A stretch of 64,000 nucleotides of DNA from Ephydatia muelleri. Lineage: Eukaryota; Porifera; Demospongiae; Spongillida; Spongillidae. The notes under the pieces are model-generated. The model did not search any database, was not told where the DNA came from, and saw nothing but the letters and a program-made list of their open reading frames with translations. Location: the NCBI GenBank assembly GCA_013339895.1, contig JABACO010000015.1:6412957-6476956 (forward strand), written 5' to 3'. Numbering within the stretch: the first letter of the stretch is position 1; each line of letters opens with the position of its first letter. The translations under genes were made by a program, and so were the position numbers. Shown in pieces: positions 22,125 to 32,279 of this stretch.

Positions 22125-24969
22125 TTAAGTTGTACGGGCCTATTGTCACCAAATGGTGACAATAAGGCATACCTTTTCATTACTATTTATACTATGAGTT
22201 TGGAAAATGTTGAGTTCTTTGTACTTATAATTTTCAACACATACAAGATGATCTTTTAGTACTGCAAAAATTGAGGCAGTATCTATTTCCAATCAAACAC
22301 AGTAGATAAACAAAGTTAAACTTGATGGAAAAAAAAAGTTGAAATCTTCCTATCAGTAATGCTTATAATGAAGTATCTCTATTGATTGAAATTTTGAAGC
22401 TATATGCCACATAACGGTTAGAGAATTTACTCTGTTTGGCAGCTTGGAAACCTATTTTATTTCATCTGACTATATTATGAACACAGGAACAATCAAGACA
22501 AATTTACATGTTCCAAGCTGTGCATAGATAAAAAAAATTCATACCCCAACATAAACAATTCATAGCCCACAACCTAATTGGGAATTTAATTCATTTAATC
22601 GAAATACTCATATTACGGTCAAACAGCCCTTGCCAAAGGAATGTCGAAGCAAGACATTAGAGTTGGTCATTCTGTATGGGTTTATGCCAAAATTTTTGAC
22701 AGCGACAGAGAGGTGGAAAAATGGAGTGAGAGAAAATTTGGAGCTCGTGGGGGAAACACTATGCTGTTAGGAAAAGTCAAAGAAATGATTAGTTCCACCG
22801 ATTTTGTTGTCTATTTTCCTTATGACAGTACAGAAATGGAAGTCGGCAAGAAACATATTCATGTACTAACTGACAGCTATGAGATATGGCAGAGGCATTT
22901 TGTGCGTAAGATACCGAAAGGTCAGAGGTCACGTGCGGAAGCGGCAGTAAGCAGCGGAACTGATTCAGGCAGCGACGATGAGATCGAACAGGAAGAAGGA
23001 GAAGAGCAGGAAGAAATGGATAGTTCTAACCCCATAACCTCTGCTAGTAACGTTCTACCTTGGGTTTTTGAGCCAATACTTGAAGACCCCCGCTCGGTGA
23101 TGTACCCCAGTATCAAGCCAAAACTTCGGTGTGGTGAGCTTCAGTATAACGACAGCTCAGTTGATACCTCACTGATTTGGATTTTATTTACAAAATACTT
23201 TCCTATTGCTTTTGCCGAAGAGTGCATCATTCCTCAGACAAATTTGGCAGCTGAGCTTGATGACGAGTGGACAAGTCCGTTAACCATTGGTGAATTTCTG
23301 ACTTTTCTTGGAGCTATTTGCTTTATGATATGCTACCCTTTGGGTGGTAGTCGTCGTCGTTATTGGCATTGGATGGGTGATGAAATATTTCCTGCAGCTA
23401 ATTTAGGACGGTTTATCCAGTGGAGAAGGTTTGAACTGATTTGTAAGTATCTAACTCTTGGAAACAATGGACTACCAAATGATAAGCTGCGGGTACTGGC
23501 GTGAATGGTTATTGGCTGTTAAAACATGTTTTCAGTGTGCCTTGATACCTGGTCGCAACATTATTTTGGATGAATCAATGATCAGAAACAAGAATTTTAA
23601 AGCAGCTGATTGTGTTATATACATTAGGCGAAAGCCTGAACCTTGGGGACACGAGTTATGGACTGTTGTAGATAAGGAAAGTGGCATTTGTACTAATTTT
23701 GAATTAAATGAGGGAAAAGAGATTACCCGACAGCTGAAATACTTTGCAGAGTTTGGGGCTACAACTGCTACTACTCTTCGTTTATTGGAACCCTACTTTG
23801 AAAGTCATCGCCTTGTGTTCATAGATTCATGGTTTCAATCTGTAAAAACTGCAACTGAATTGAAGAGACGAGGGTTAGACAGCCTTGGTGTTGTGAAGAC
23901 TGCCCACAAAAACTACCCCCGAGAAGATCTCGAGGCTAGGTGCATGAATGAGGCTGGTGCAGTAGCTTCTGCACATGTCAATATCCTTGATGATAATGTA
24001 GTTCTTCATGCTGTTCAGTGGAGGTCAAGCTCTCACCATAAGTTAACTCTTCTTTCAACTGCAAGCTCTAGTGCCCCTGCAGGGACACCTTATATTAGAC
24101 CATGTGGGAAAGAAATACCAAGACCTGATATTGTAGAATTATGGTATGATTCATATGGAGCAGTTGATGCTTTTAATCATTGTAAAGTAGGTGGTGGTAA
24201 GAATGGCTGGGAACATCACTTAAAAGTTCAAGAACGTCCTAATCTTCCTCTATTTTCTGGAATGATGTCACTTATAGATGCAAATATATATCGAAGCATG
24301 GCATACTTCTTTCCACAGGCACATAGTAAAACTACCCATGTAGAAATGCGTCAAATGCTTGTCAAAGCACTTCTAATGAATCCATTGACTGTTGTGCTAC
24401 CAGAAAAAAGGACATTTTCTCAATCTACTGAGCACAGACCAGCATTTTTCGGTCATGATAAAAGGAAGCGCTGTGTAATGTGTTCACGCAAAGGTCTTGA
24501 AAGAGAGACGAGCTTGTCTGATATGTACTGTACTTATTGTGGTGTTGACGCTGGTACATTTTGTCGGCATTCAAGTGGTCGCAAATGCTGGGAAGAGCAT
24601 ATTAATAATGGGATTCCATCAAGGAAACGCAGAAAATGACTAGAAATGTTGAATCTACTTTGTTAAAAACAACAGTTGTTTTTGTGCACCTACCTTGTGG
24701 TAGCCTTGATAAAACAGTGAATAATGTATTCCCTCATTATACTTTTCCAACTTTTTCCTTCACTTTGATTTAATATACTATTCATGCCTTTGCATCAGTT
24801 AAAAAAAAATTTGTATACTTGTGTTGTCCAATCATTCTTCTACTGTTTTGTTCCAGTTTTTACTTAACATTTGCTTGTTTCATAAAGCTATATATCATTA
24901 AACTTAGTGTCACCATTTGGTGACACTACCTTTCTTATTGTCACCAAATGGTGACACTATACAACTTAA
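22125..24969 (+). mobile_element. piggyBac-family DNA transposon with TTAA target duplications
   Basis: TTAA at 22,125-22,128 and at 24,966-24,969 bracket the element. Both ends start GTTGTA and carry a subterminal dyad (TGTCACCAAATGGTGACAAT) followed by AAG; the right end has a second copy of the dyad at about 24,906-24,927. Sequence outside the two TTAA sites matches continuous DNA near 62,235-62,290, giving a pre-insertion reference. The target and ends fit piggyBac, which integrates at and duplicates TTAA and excises precisely. Confidence 0.9.
22641..24639 (+). CDS. piggyBac-like transposase (apparent frameshift)
   Basis: Two overlapping frames, 22,641-23,504 and 23,458-24,639, together give a protein of about 660 residues with one frameshift near 23,485-23,500. 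The first part has an N-terminal module I do not recognise, an acidic linker (DEIEQEEGEEQEEM) and the conserved start of the DDE_Tnp_1_7 domain (GEFLTFLGAICFMICYPLGG; FELICKYLTLGNN). The second part carries the catalytic Asp regions: GRNIILDESM, LVFIDSWFQSVK and SYGAVDAFNHCK, corresponding to the three aspartates of piggyBac. It ends with a Cys/His-rich C-terminal finger (CVMCSRKG, CTYCGVDAGTFC), which in piggyBac binds DNA ends. A single frameshift in an otherwise complete gene between intact ends suggests a recent insertion, or one sequence error. Confidence 0.85.
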
Positions 24970-25258
24970 CACACATTTGTCAACATGCACACTGTGACAA
25001 AGATGTACACAAACATGGGCACGAGATAACACAATAGGTACAGTTATGCACATCCATACACATGCACTAGTATGTACACACATGACATATACACACCCTC
25101 GCACACTCATATACACACACAATCACACAAATACACAAATACACACACTGCACATGTGTACACAAATTGGCTTACGACTTACTCATCACTAGCCACAGGG
25201 AGTGGAGAGGATATGGGATGGTGAAGACTGTTTGCATAGCCGAACACAAGCTGGAGAT

Positions 25259-27005
25259 GTAAGTGTCAAGAAGTTATTCCACGTCAAAGAATATGTATTT
25301 GGACTATAAAGTTACGCCCACGCATGGCATTTCCTTCACCGGCTAATGTTTTTACATCATAATTTATGAAAAGGCACCTCTGGAAGTAAAATGCTACAAT
25401 CTGATGTTGATTTTGTCTACGCAAGATGTTCCTAACGCGATGAAACGTTAAAATTGTTAATTATTTTCGATCGAGTGTTTTAAAACGAAAACGAAGCGTT
25501 GCATTCCTGAAAAACCATGCCTGGACGTGTCTAACTTTTTCCTGTGACGTAGCCAATCATACATAGGTCCTGATATGATGTCAATGTTGAGGAGGAAGGA
25601 GAGGGGGGGGGGGGGGGGGGGTTAGAAGCCAGTTGTATATGGGATCTCAACCTGCACATAGAGTAGTTGTCAAAAAGAATACTACTACAGAGGATACGTA
25701 CAACAACATTGCCAGAAATTTCGGACATCGACCCATAACTCTGGCTAGGAATTGAATATCAAAATTCTACTTTCACCGGTACAATAGTATATGTAAGCTA
25801 AGATTTATCAAAACATAAAAACAGCAATTAACGTTCTTTACGACAACAAATTTTATTTTAAGTACCTGTATGAGTAGAGAGTTATTTGTCGTATAATATA
25901 CACAAATATCTCTTTTTTTAGTTTCGATTCATTGATTGTTACGCATGCGCATTGCGGCAGCGTCATCGCGTTACTAAAAATGGCTCTTACATCACTCCGA
26001 TGGGGACCAGATACCTGTGTAGCCCCTCCTTCCTTTTTGTTTACCCCCCCCCCCCCCCTCCCCGGTACGTTTCTTGAGTTCGAAGCTCTTTCGTTATGAT
26101 TCGTACGTGTAGGCTCGCCACCTCATGGTAATGGCCATCTTTGGTTGAAACCGATATACGGGCGTACGTTTTCATTGGAAGACCTTTATCGGGCGACGGG
26201 GCTGAGAATTTGACCTCCGGAGTGGCCACGAAAAGGGTGGATCGGACTAGGCCATGCTAGAGGAACATTGCCCCGAGGCTGTTTCTGAAGACCACGTGGA
26301 TCGTTTTTCACAACAAAACCACCGACTATACTTGGCACATTGTCAAGACATTTTAATAATTGTGTAAGGTGATAGACAGCTTCTTTTAAGTGCAGTGTGT
26401 ACGTGTAGCTATTAATACATATACATTTAAGTGTACATGTGTATTATGAAATTGTTATTGTTATTATATTACTAATTCCGTAGCTGGGTGTGTCGTGCAT
26501 GTGCAGAGAAACTGAATACAGAAGAAGTACACAGAGAGGGCAGAAAGTTCGTACGTAAAAAACAGTGGCCTGCACAAAATTGCACAACATAAGCTAAATG
26601 GAATAGTACTGGATGCATGTAGGAACTCAACATGCACAGAGAGTATGCATGTGGGTGTGTGTATGTGTGTGTCACCGGTACACATGCATATGGGTGTGCG
26701 AACCCAGCATCATGGCGTATTCTGTGCGAGCTGAAACAGTAACTAGAGTCACAGCTAGTGGTACAGCGTTGGAAAGGCATAAAGAATGATGAGTTGAGCA
26801 AGGGTTATGTCAAATAGGAAAGTTTTATCAAGAAAGATAATGTGTGCATAGAAACTTAAAGTCCTATGCATGCGTGCTGAACATAAGTGTTATTTTTTGG
26901 CGTGTGGATACAGTGCGTACATTCAATTTGTATGTGTACCTTTAGAGGACCAATCCTATATATGGGGACATAATGTATGTACAACGAATCAATAGCTATG
27001 GGTAC
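25259..27005. other. Intergenic DNA, no gene recognised
   Basis: A poly-G run lies at about 25,604-25,621 and a poly-C run at about 26,045-26,058. Weak ORFs here have no domain character. The right breakpoint of the beta-adaptin duplicate is at about 25,258. Confidence 0.5.
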
Positions 27006-27328
27006 TGTCACCGGAATTTTGGTCCTGAAAATTTGGGTCCGGGCGGACCAAAATTTCCAACGAATCTTGGTCCGGCCGGACCGATATTACCGGAAATAAT
27101 GGTCCGTGTTGGAAATATTGGTCCGTTAACTGGCGTATATATGTATGGACCAAAATTTCCAGCCGTGAGTTTTACCGGAAATAATGGGGTCTGTCTTGGT
27201 CAATGCAAGTACATGCAAGTAATTGAATACATTCTTCACACCAAACCAGAGTAATAACAGAATATGAAACCAGAGTATAATATAAAACCAGAGTACAATA
27301 GATAACGTTGAGTACTAAACTGATCAGC

Positions 27329-30300
27329 TTATTTACAACCACAGAACCACGGCACAGTGTGTCTCAAAAATTTCCTGCTGACTCGGACGCAGTTCAAATG
27401 ATACCACTCTCTGCACTTTGAACATTGAATCATTTTTCTACCATCATTAGGCATCCTGCAAGAGCAGAATATTCTAAACACCTCTTGACGCACCATCTGT
27501 GACCTTTGTCGTCTTACAGCTGATGGAAATGGCAAAATATTTCCTTGCTCTAGTCCCTCTATTAAGTGCTGTCTCATTGTGGATTGGACAAACGTAACGG
27601 ATGAAGGATCTTTGCCAAAACAAATTTCACAGGCAAAGGCTATTGCAAATAAGCCACAGTCCTGCGAGCCCTTCTGGTACTGAACACTCACATACTGTAC
27701 TGTGATTTGCTTTCCCGCAGAATGCATTAAATCTGCAATAATTTGTTTCAAAGGTTCAGTTAATGTACCATTCAAGCTATCATATACATTTATGGTGTCT
27801 GGAATGCTTGAAGCAGCAGATACTGTTATCCAGTGGTTGTCTTTGATATTTAGGCATTGTACAAAGTCTAGGTTTCTTTGCACATCAAAGGTTTTTGTTT
27901 TCTGAAGAATTGGGTTTTGAAGGCCAGATATATGAGGATGACTTTGTTTAAGAAGCTGTTGAGCTGCATGTATTATATTGTCCGTTAGCCATCCATTATT
28001 TGACAATACCACTTTGTCCTCCTTATGCAACACAGATTCTCCTACTTTTATCCATACAGAATCATTTTGGGCATCATCTTCACTGGCACTTAAATTTACA
28101 ACTTCTTGTGGTTTTGCTGTTTCCATATTACAACAACTTTTACCTGGATGGCAATAGTGTCCACAGAATGAATGATTTAACTTGCATAGACATCTTTTAG
28201 TAGCACAACGTGTTTTGCAGGAGCAAAATAGCAAGACAGGAGGTTCAGCATCTTTGAGGGTGAGTAGGTCTTTAGGCTCAGTATCACTTGTGGTGGGTTG
28301 GTCATCAGGTTTAGCATGACTGATGGTGTGCGTGTCATCATCACATCCAACATCACTGGGTGTGGTTAAACCATCACGCTCAACATCACTGGTGGTGAGT
28401 GTGTCATCACACCCAGTATTACTGGGTGTGGTTAAGCCATCATGCTCAACATCACTGGTGGTGAGTGTGTCATCACACCCAATATTACTAGGTGTGGGTA
28501 GGCGATCATGCTCAGCATCACTGGGGGTGAGTGTGTCATCACACCCAATATTACTGGGTGTGGGTAGGCCATCATGCTTAGCATCACTGGGGGTGGATGG
28601 GTCATAACATTCAATATCACTGCAGATGGATGTGTCATCAGGCTTAACACCACTGGTTGATGGATCATCAGATATCACTTTGCTGGAGGCTTGCTTGTCA
28701 TCAAATGAAATACTTCCTTGGAGCATATTGCTGTGATACATCTTAAGGTGACCTCCAGTAGCTCGAATTAGAGTGCCGTCTTTGCTGATCAGTTCATATA
28801 CTCCATGTGGCATCTTCTTCACAACTCTGTGAGGACCATCAAATCGGTCTTGCAGTTTACCACCTTTCATTTTCTTTCTTCTAAAATTCTTCTTCATCAC
28901 TAGCTCTCCTACTTGAAAGCAATCTGGCTTGGCACATTTTGAGTCATACTTTTGCTTTTGTTTCTTTTGAGCGTCAAGAATGTGCTTTTTTGCATCTTCC
29001 AAAATGACCTGATGCTTGTGTTGAACTGCTACAATATCTGGATCATTCAACATTTGATACTTGTGATGCAATTCATCACCTGATTCCTTCTGTAGGTCTA
29101 TATCAACAGGTAGAATTGCTTGACGACCAAACATTAATTGAAATGGTGTATAGGTGCTTGATTCATGTCTTGATGTATTGTATGCAAAAGTACAAGTGTC
29201 TAGGTAGGAGCTCCACACCGTTTGTTTGGTTGAAACAAACTTTGCCAGCATGTTTTGCAGTGTCTGATTGTAGCGCTCATCCAGACCATTTGCCTGTGAA
29301 TAATGTTAATCAAGGTTTGATGACATGTAGTATAGCTTTAGATACCTACCTGAGGATGGTATGGTGTTGTAAGCCGCCTCTTCACTCCTAGAATCTCAGC
29401 CAGCTTGTCATTCAATTTATTGCAAAACTCTGAACCATTATCAGAGAGCATAACTCTGGGTAATCCCATTCTCATGAAGATCTGCACAAGAATACATGAT
29501 TATGTATGCACAGCACAAAATGGCAGACATTAGCTGAATTTTTAAATAATAGCATTTAATAACACAAGCTTTTGTAATGTAATAAATATATACTCTCTCA
29601 CAGAATAGGAGAAGATGTGGTAGAACCTGATGGACCCATGTGACATCATCAGGGCCATACATAATGTGACATAATTATAGCCATGCATACAGTATCACAC
29701 TTATGCAACACCAAACTTATACATACACAAATGCATACACACATAGTGAATAGAATCACTCAATACAGAAAATGATCAGAATCTAACACCTATACGTGCA
29801 TACACCGCTGCTACATTCTGCACCTACATCTAGGCAATGCTTATGCTAAGCAATATAAACACTAAAGTGTAATGAATTGCAGCATATAAATCATTAGTTC
29901 ATACATGCTATATACCTTAAAAAGGCAGTTTGCAACAGTAGTTGCTGTTTTGTCTGGTGTTGGAATGGCCTCGACCCACTTTGTGAAATAGTCACTAATT
30001 GTCAGAATATATTGACTTCCATCTTCTCCAGGTGGGCTAATAGGACCAATGAAATCAATCCCTATCATGTACCATGGGGATTTCACGGGAATTGGGTGAA
30101 GTTCAGGCACGCCACAAGTGAGCTTTCTGTTCATTCGCTGGCAAATGTCACATGTTCGTATCTATAAAATATGACCATATGGTTATAATGCTGACTATGA
30201 TAGTTTTCCCTCATTTTCTGATTAAACATTTGAGTGATGTCAAGCATTATCTAAGGCAAGTATGTTGGACAATCAATTTTTAGTGTGGTTACTTTTTAAA

Positions 30301-30849
30301 ATGCGTACTCTACTATACTAGTCGCAGTCACAAATTGAGGTTGCTCCTCTGGCAGTGTAATGTAATTATTGAACTGTAACCTACCATTTCAGTGCAATCT
30401 TTCACCATTCCATGCCACATGACACGTTCCTTTATCCTATGTAGCGTCCTAGTTCTTCCCATGTGGCCTGAAGTTGGATGAACGTGACAGGCTAGCAGAA
30501 TTAGTCTCCTTTCCTCTGGACTTTGAACATAGCGAAGAAATGTGGGCTCCTATGGAAAATAAACGCTATTCAAAAGTGGGTTTCAAACCGCACCACCACG
30601 TCATGCTAGGCTTCCCACGTAGCTCCAAATACATTAACCGTTGATACGTACCTTTCCTTTTAACTTCTGCTTGTACATCAGCTCGCCACTTGTGGAAATA
30701 AAAAACTTTAACGCCTTTTTTCGTATCACTCTCTTCCGAGAAGAGGAGGATGCCTCTGGGTACTTGTTTGTGGAAAGGTACGTAAAGACGTCGCGGATTA
30801 GATCGTCGCTCAGGTCATCCACAATGTCGCTCTCCATTTCTTTCTTCAA
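27329..30849 (-). CDS. Ginger1 transposase: integrase, CXC, Ulp1 protease and PHD finger
   Basis: Five minus-strand exons join in phase 0 with GT-AG borders: 30,849-30,652, 30,549-30,385, 30,161-29,916, 29,481-29,350 and 29,293-27,329, about 901 residues and no stop. Exons 2-3 hold the integrase HHCC finger (CHVHPTSGHMGRTRTLHRI; DCTEM then TCDICQRM). The DDE core follows: Asp in GIDFIGPISPPG, Asp in VMLSDNGSEF, Glu in ANGLDERYNQTLQ. Next come a GPY/F-like module (FDGPHRVVKKMPHGVYEL), a tandem-repeat linker, a CXC Cys-rich module (CSCKTRCATKRCLCKLNHSF), and a C48 Ulp1-type protease with His (DNHWITVS), Asp (NVYDSL) and Gln-Cys (GSQDCGLFAI). A PHD finger closes it (CSCRMPNDGRKMIQCSKC, WYHLNC, WFCGCK). 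This domain order is known for Ginger1 transposases. All catalytic residues are present, so it may be active. Confidence 0.9.
28270..28640 (-). repeat. In-frame coding tandem repeat of about 66 bp
   Basis: Within the Ginger1 transposase, about four to five imperfect units of roughly 22 residues (DDTLTPSDAEHDRLPTPSNI) form an acidic, Ser/Thr/Pro-rich linker between the integrase and the CXC module. Unit lengths keep the frame. Confidence 0.85.
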
Positions 30850-31006
30850 CTATTTTTTCGGACACGTGGCCCAATAATCACTTCACGGACCATTTATTCC
30901 AGATTCGGACAATTTTTTCCAGGAAATTTTGGTCCGCGCGGACCAATATTTCCTGAAAATTTTGGTCCGGGACCAAAATTTCTGGCGGACCAAATTAACC
31001 GTGACA

Positions 31007-31570
31007 CAAGGGTCTGCATGGGTGCTGTGCCCAGAAAATTTTTTGAACCTAACTCATTTCAAGAGCGTTCCAGCATTCTTGCAGCTTGCGCGATGTTTCG
31101 AACACCGTGTGCGCGTGCGAGTATAATGTAAATTGTCAATTAATCTATGGGATCGTTTCAGCGAAAAGGGACCTAACGGATTGAATTATTATTATCCTAG
31201 AAGTCTGAAACATCCTCTACACATTGCTTCTTACGCATTGAGAATCTGAGTATCTGTCATGGAGTTGTAAGGCTCTGAATTTTTAATTAGCCATTCACTT
31301 CCACGCAAGCGTTACATTTCTATTGCGCGTACTGGAAATTTAATACGCAAGGTTCTTTTCGTAGGAACAATCCCACATGTATATAGCGTATCGCACTTAT
31401 AAAGTGGCCTGGTCATTTAAAAGAATCCTCCCTCTTTTATTCTCGACTCCAAATTCCAATCTGCTTACAGAAACATATAATAATATAGAATTTGCTTTCA
31501 CATATTTGCCAAATCATACAAAATATACATAACATGCAAAGATAGCTACGATGTAGTTGCATCAAAAGCT
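31007..31570. other. Intergenic DNA with a MITE-like repeat
   Basis: Apart from the TIR-bearing repeat B copy at 31,148-31,375, nothing is recognised here. Confidence 0.5.
31148..31375. repeat. Repeat B, a TIR-bearing MITE-like element (copy 1)
   Basis: The ends TGGGATCGTTTCAGCGAAAA and CTTTTCGTAGGAACAATCCCA are inverted repeats. The interior (TGAGAATCTGAGTATCTGTC, AACTCCATGACAG on the other strand, CGCAAGCGTTACATTTCTAT) recurs at 36,366-36,580, 37,075-37,320 and 56,057-56,313. It has no coding capacity. Confidence 0.85.
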
Positions 31571-31576
31571 ATTTTT

Positions 31577-31819
31577 CTAGCTCTTAATGGATGAAAATGA
31601 ATCCATGAATGTGGCAAAGTCCAAGGATGATGCATGTTCTATCGAAATAAGAGCTAAACCTTCAAGCCTAATTGAACGCAGATAATTCTTTGTTTTTGTA
31701 ACACTCCATAACGTCTGGGACATTTGCAACAATTCAAGGCAACTATCTAACTCCATTTCATTACTTTGCATCATCTTACTTAATAGGTTAAACTGAAAAG
31801 AATCTCGTACCAGATACAC
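31577..31819 (-). pseudogene. hAT dimerisation-domain relic
   Basis: A short minus-strand frame encodes TKTKNYLRSI, RLEGLALISIEHASSLDFAT and FMDSFSSIKS, the pattern of the hAT C-terminal dimer region (compare KNYMRSTM and RLNGLALMMVHR at 21.1-21.4 kb). It is much more diverged than the other two hAT fragments, and no other part is found nearby. Confidence 0.6.
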
Positions 31820-32275
31820 TGTGTCGCCGGTCTCTACATTTGCACTCAGTTGCAGTTTCGATCACCAGGTTTCGTCCACACTCCTCCTCGTCCGCAGTAG
31901 CTAAGCCCATCAAACCAGCACCTGAGCTCTTTAAAATGCTTCAAGATCGCTCCTTGCTGGGACTTGCATGAATTCATTGCGAGTTCTCTCCCACTTCACA
32001 GCGCCAGAATCGTCAATAGAGGCAGACAATTAACATTACAACATCGAGTTATACTGAAGTGTCCATTTCCTCAATTATTATTCATTGTTTTAAGCTTACA
32101 CTAGTCGTCACTAATTATAAATGAATGTACGTTTTTGCTCATACGTGAGCTGCGAATTTGACGCATAAGTTAGCCACTACGAATACTAGATAATTAATTA
32201 ACTAACTCTTTGGCGGCCCCTCTGATTGGCGCCCTAGGCGGCTGCCTACTCTGCCTACTCTGCCTACCGTTATGG
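31820..32275. other. Intergenic DNA, nothing recognised
   Basis: There is no supported gene. The right end has a short CTGCCTACT repeat just before the Ginger-like element. Confidence 0.4.
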
Positions 32276-32279
32276 CCGG

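Larger units (their letters stand above)
20427..25258 (-). pseudogene. Duplicated fragment of the beta-adaptin 3' exons, split by two transposons
   Basis: At 20,427-20,748 the minus strand repeats the last two exons of the beta-adaptin gene at 61,859-62,219 (KALASRFVFTLASSPPDQPM; VSTLHWFLAEITIMAA), with a short deletion that breaks the last exon. The match stops at a hAT end at 20,749, returns briefly at about 22,091-22,124, is interrupted by the piggyBac element and resumes at 24,970-25,258, which corresponds to about 62,270-62,638. A stretch of about 100 bp holding one exon is missing near 25,195. It cannot encode a working subunit. Its position after receptor copy 1 mirrors the arrangement at copy 3 and shows that the duplication unit included the neighbouring gene's end. 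Confidence 0.8.
27006..31006 (-). mobile_element. Ginger1-type DNA transposon, apparently intact
   Basis: The element begins TGTCACCGGAATTTTGGTCC and ends with the inverse GGACCAAATTAACCGTGACA. Both subterminal regions (27,010-27,190 and 30,885-31,000) are arrays of the dyad GGTCCGNNCGGACC and of GGACCAAAATTTCC, likely transposase-binding sites. TGT...ACA termini and an integrase-derived transposase fit the Ginger class, DNA transposons related to Ty3/Gypsy integrases. The four bases outside the ends differ (GTAC and CAAG), so no target duplication is visible. Confidence 0.85.

Noticed and set aside
28323-28668. ORFs on the plus and minus strands over the Ginger1 linker
   Set aside because: Shadow frames of the in-frame 66-bp repeat in the transposase.
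27329-30849. Ginger1 transposase as a Ty3/Gypsy retrotransposon
   Set aside because: No LTRs, gag, protease or reverse transcriptase are present; the integrase lies alone between short inverted repeats, with Ulp1 and PHD modules.
31007-31020. CAAG as a 4-bp target duplication of Ginger1
   Set aside because: The four bases on the left are GTAC, so the duplication is not supported.
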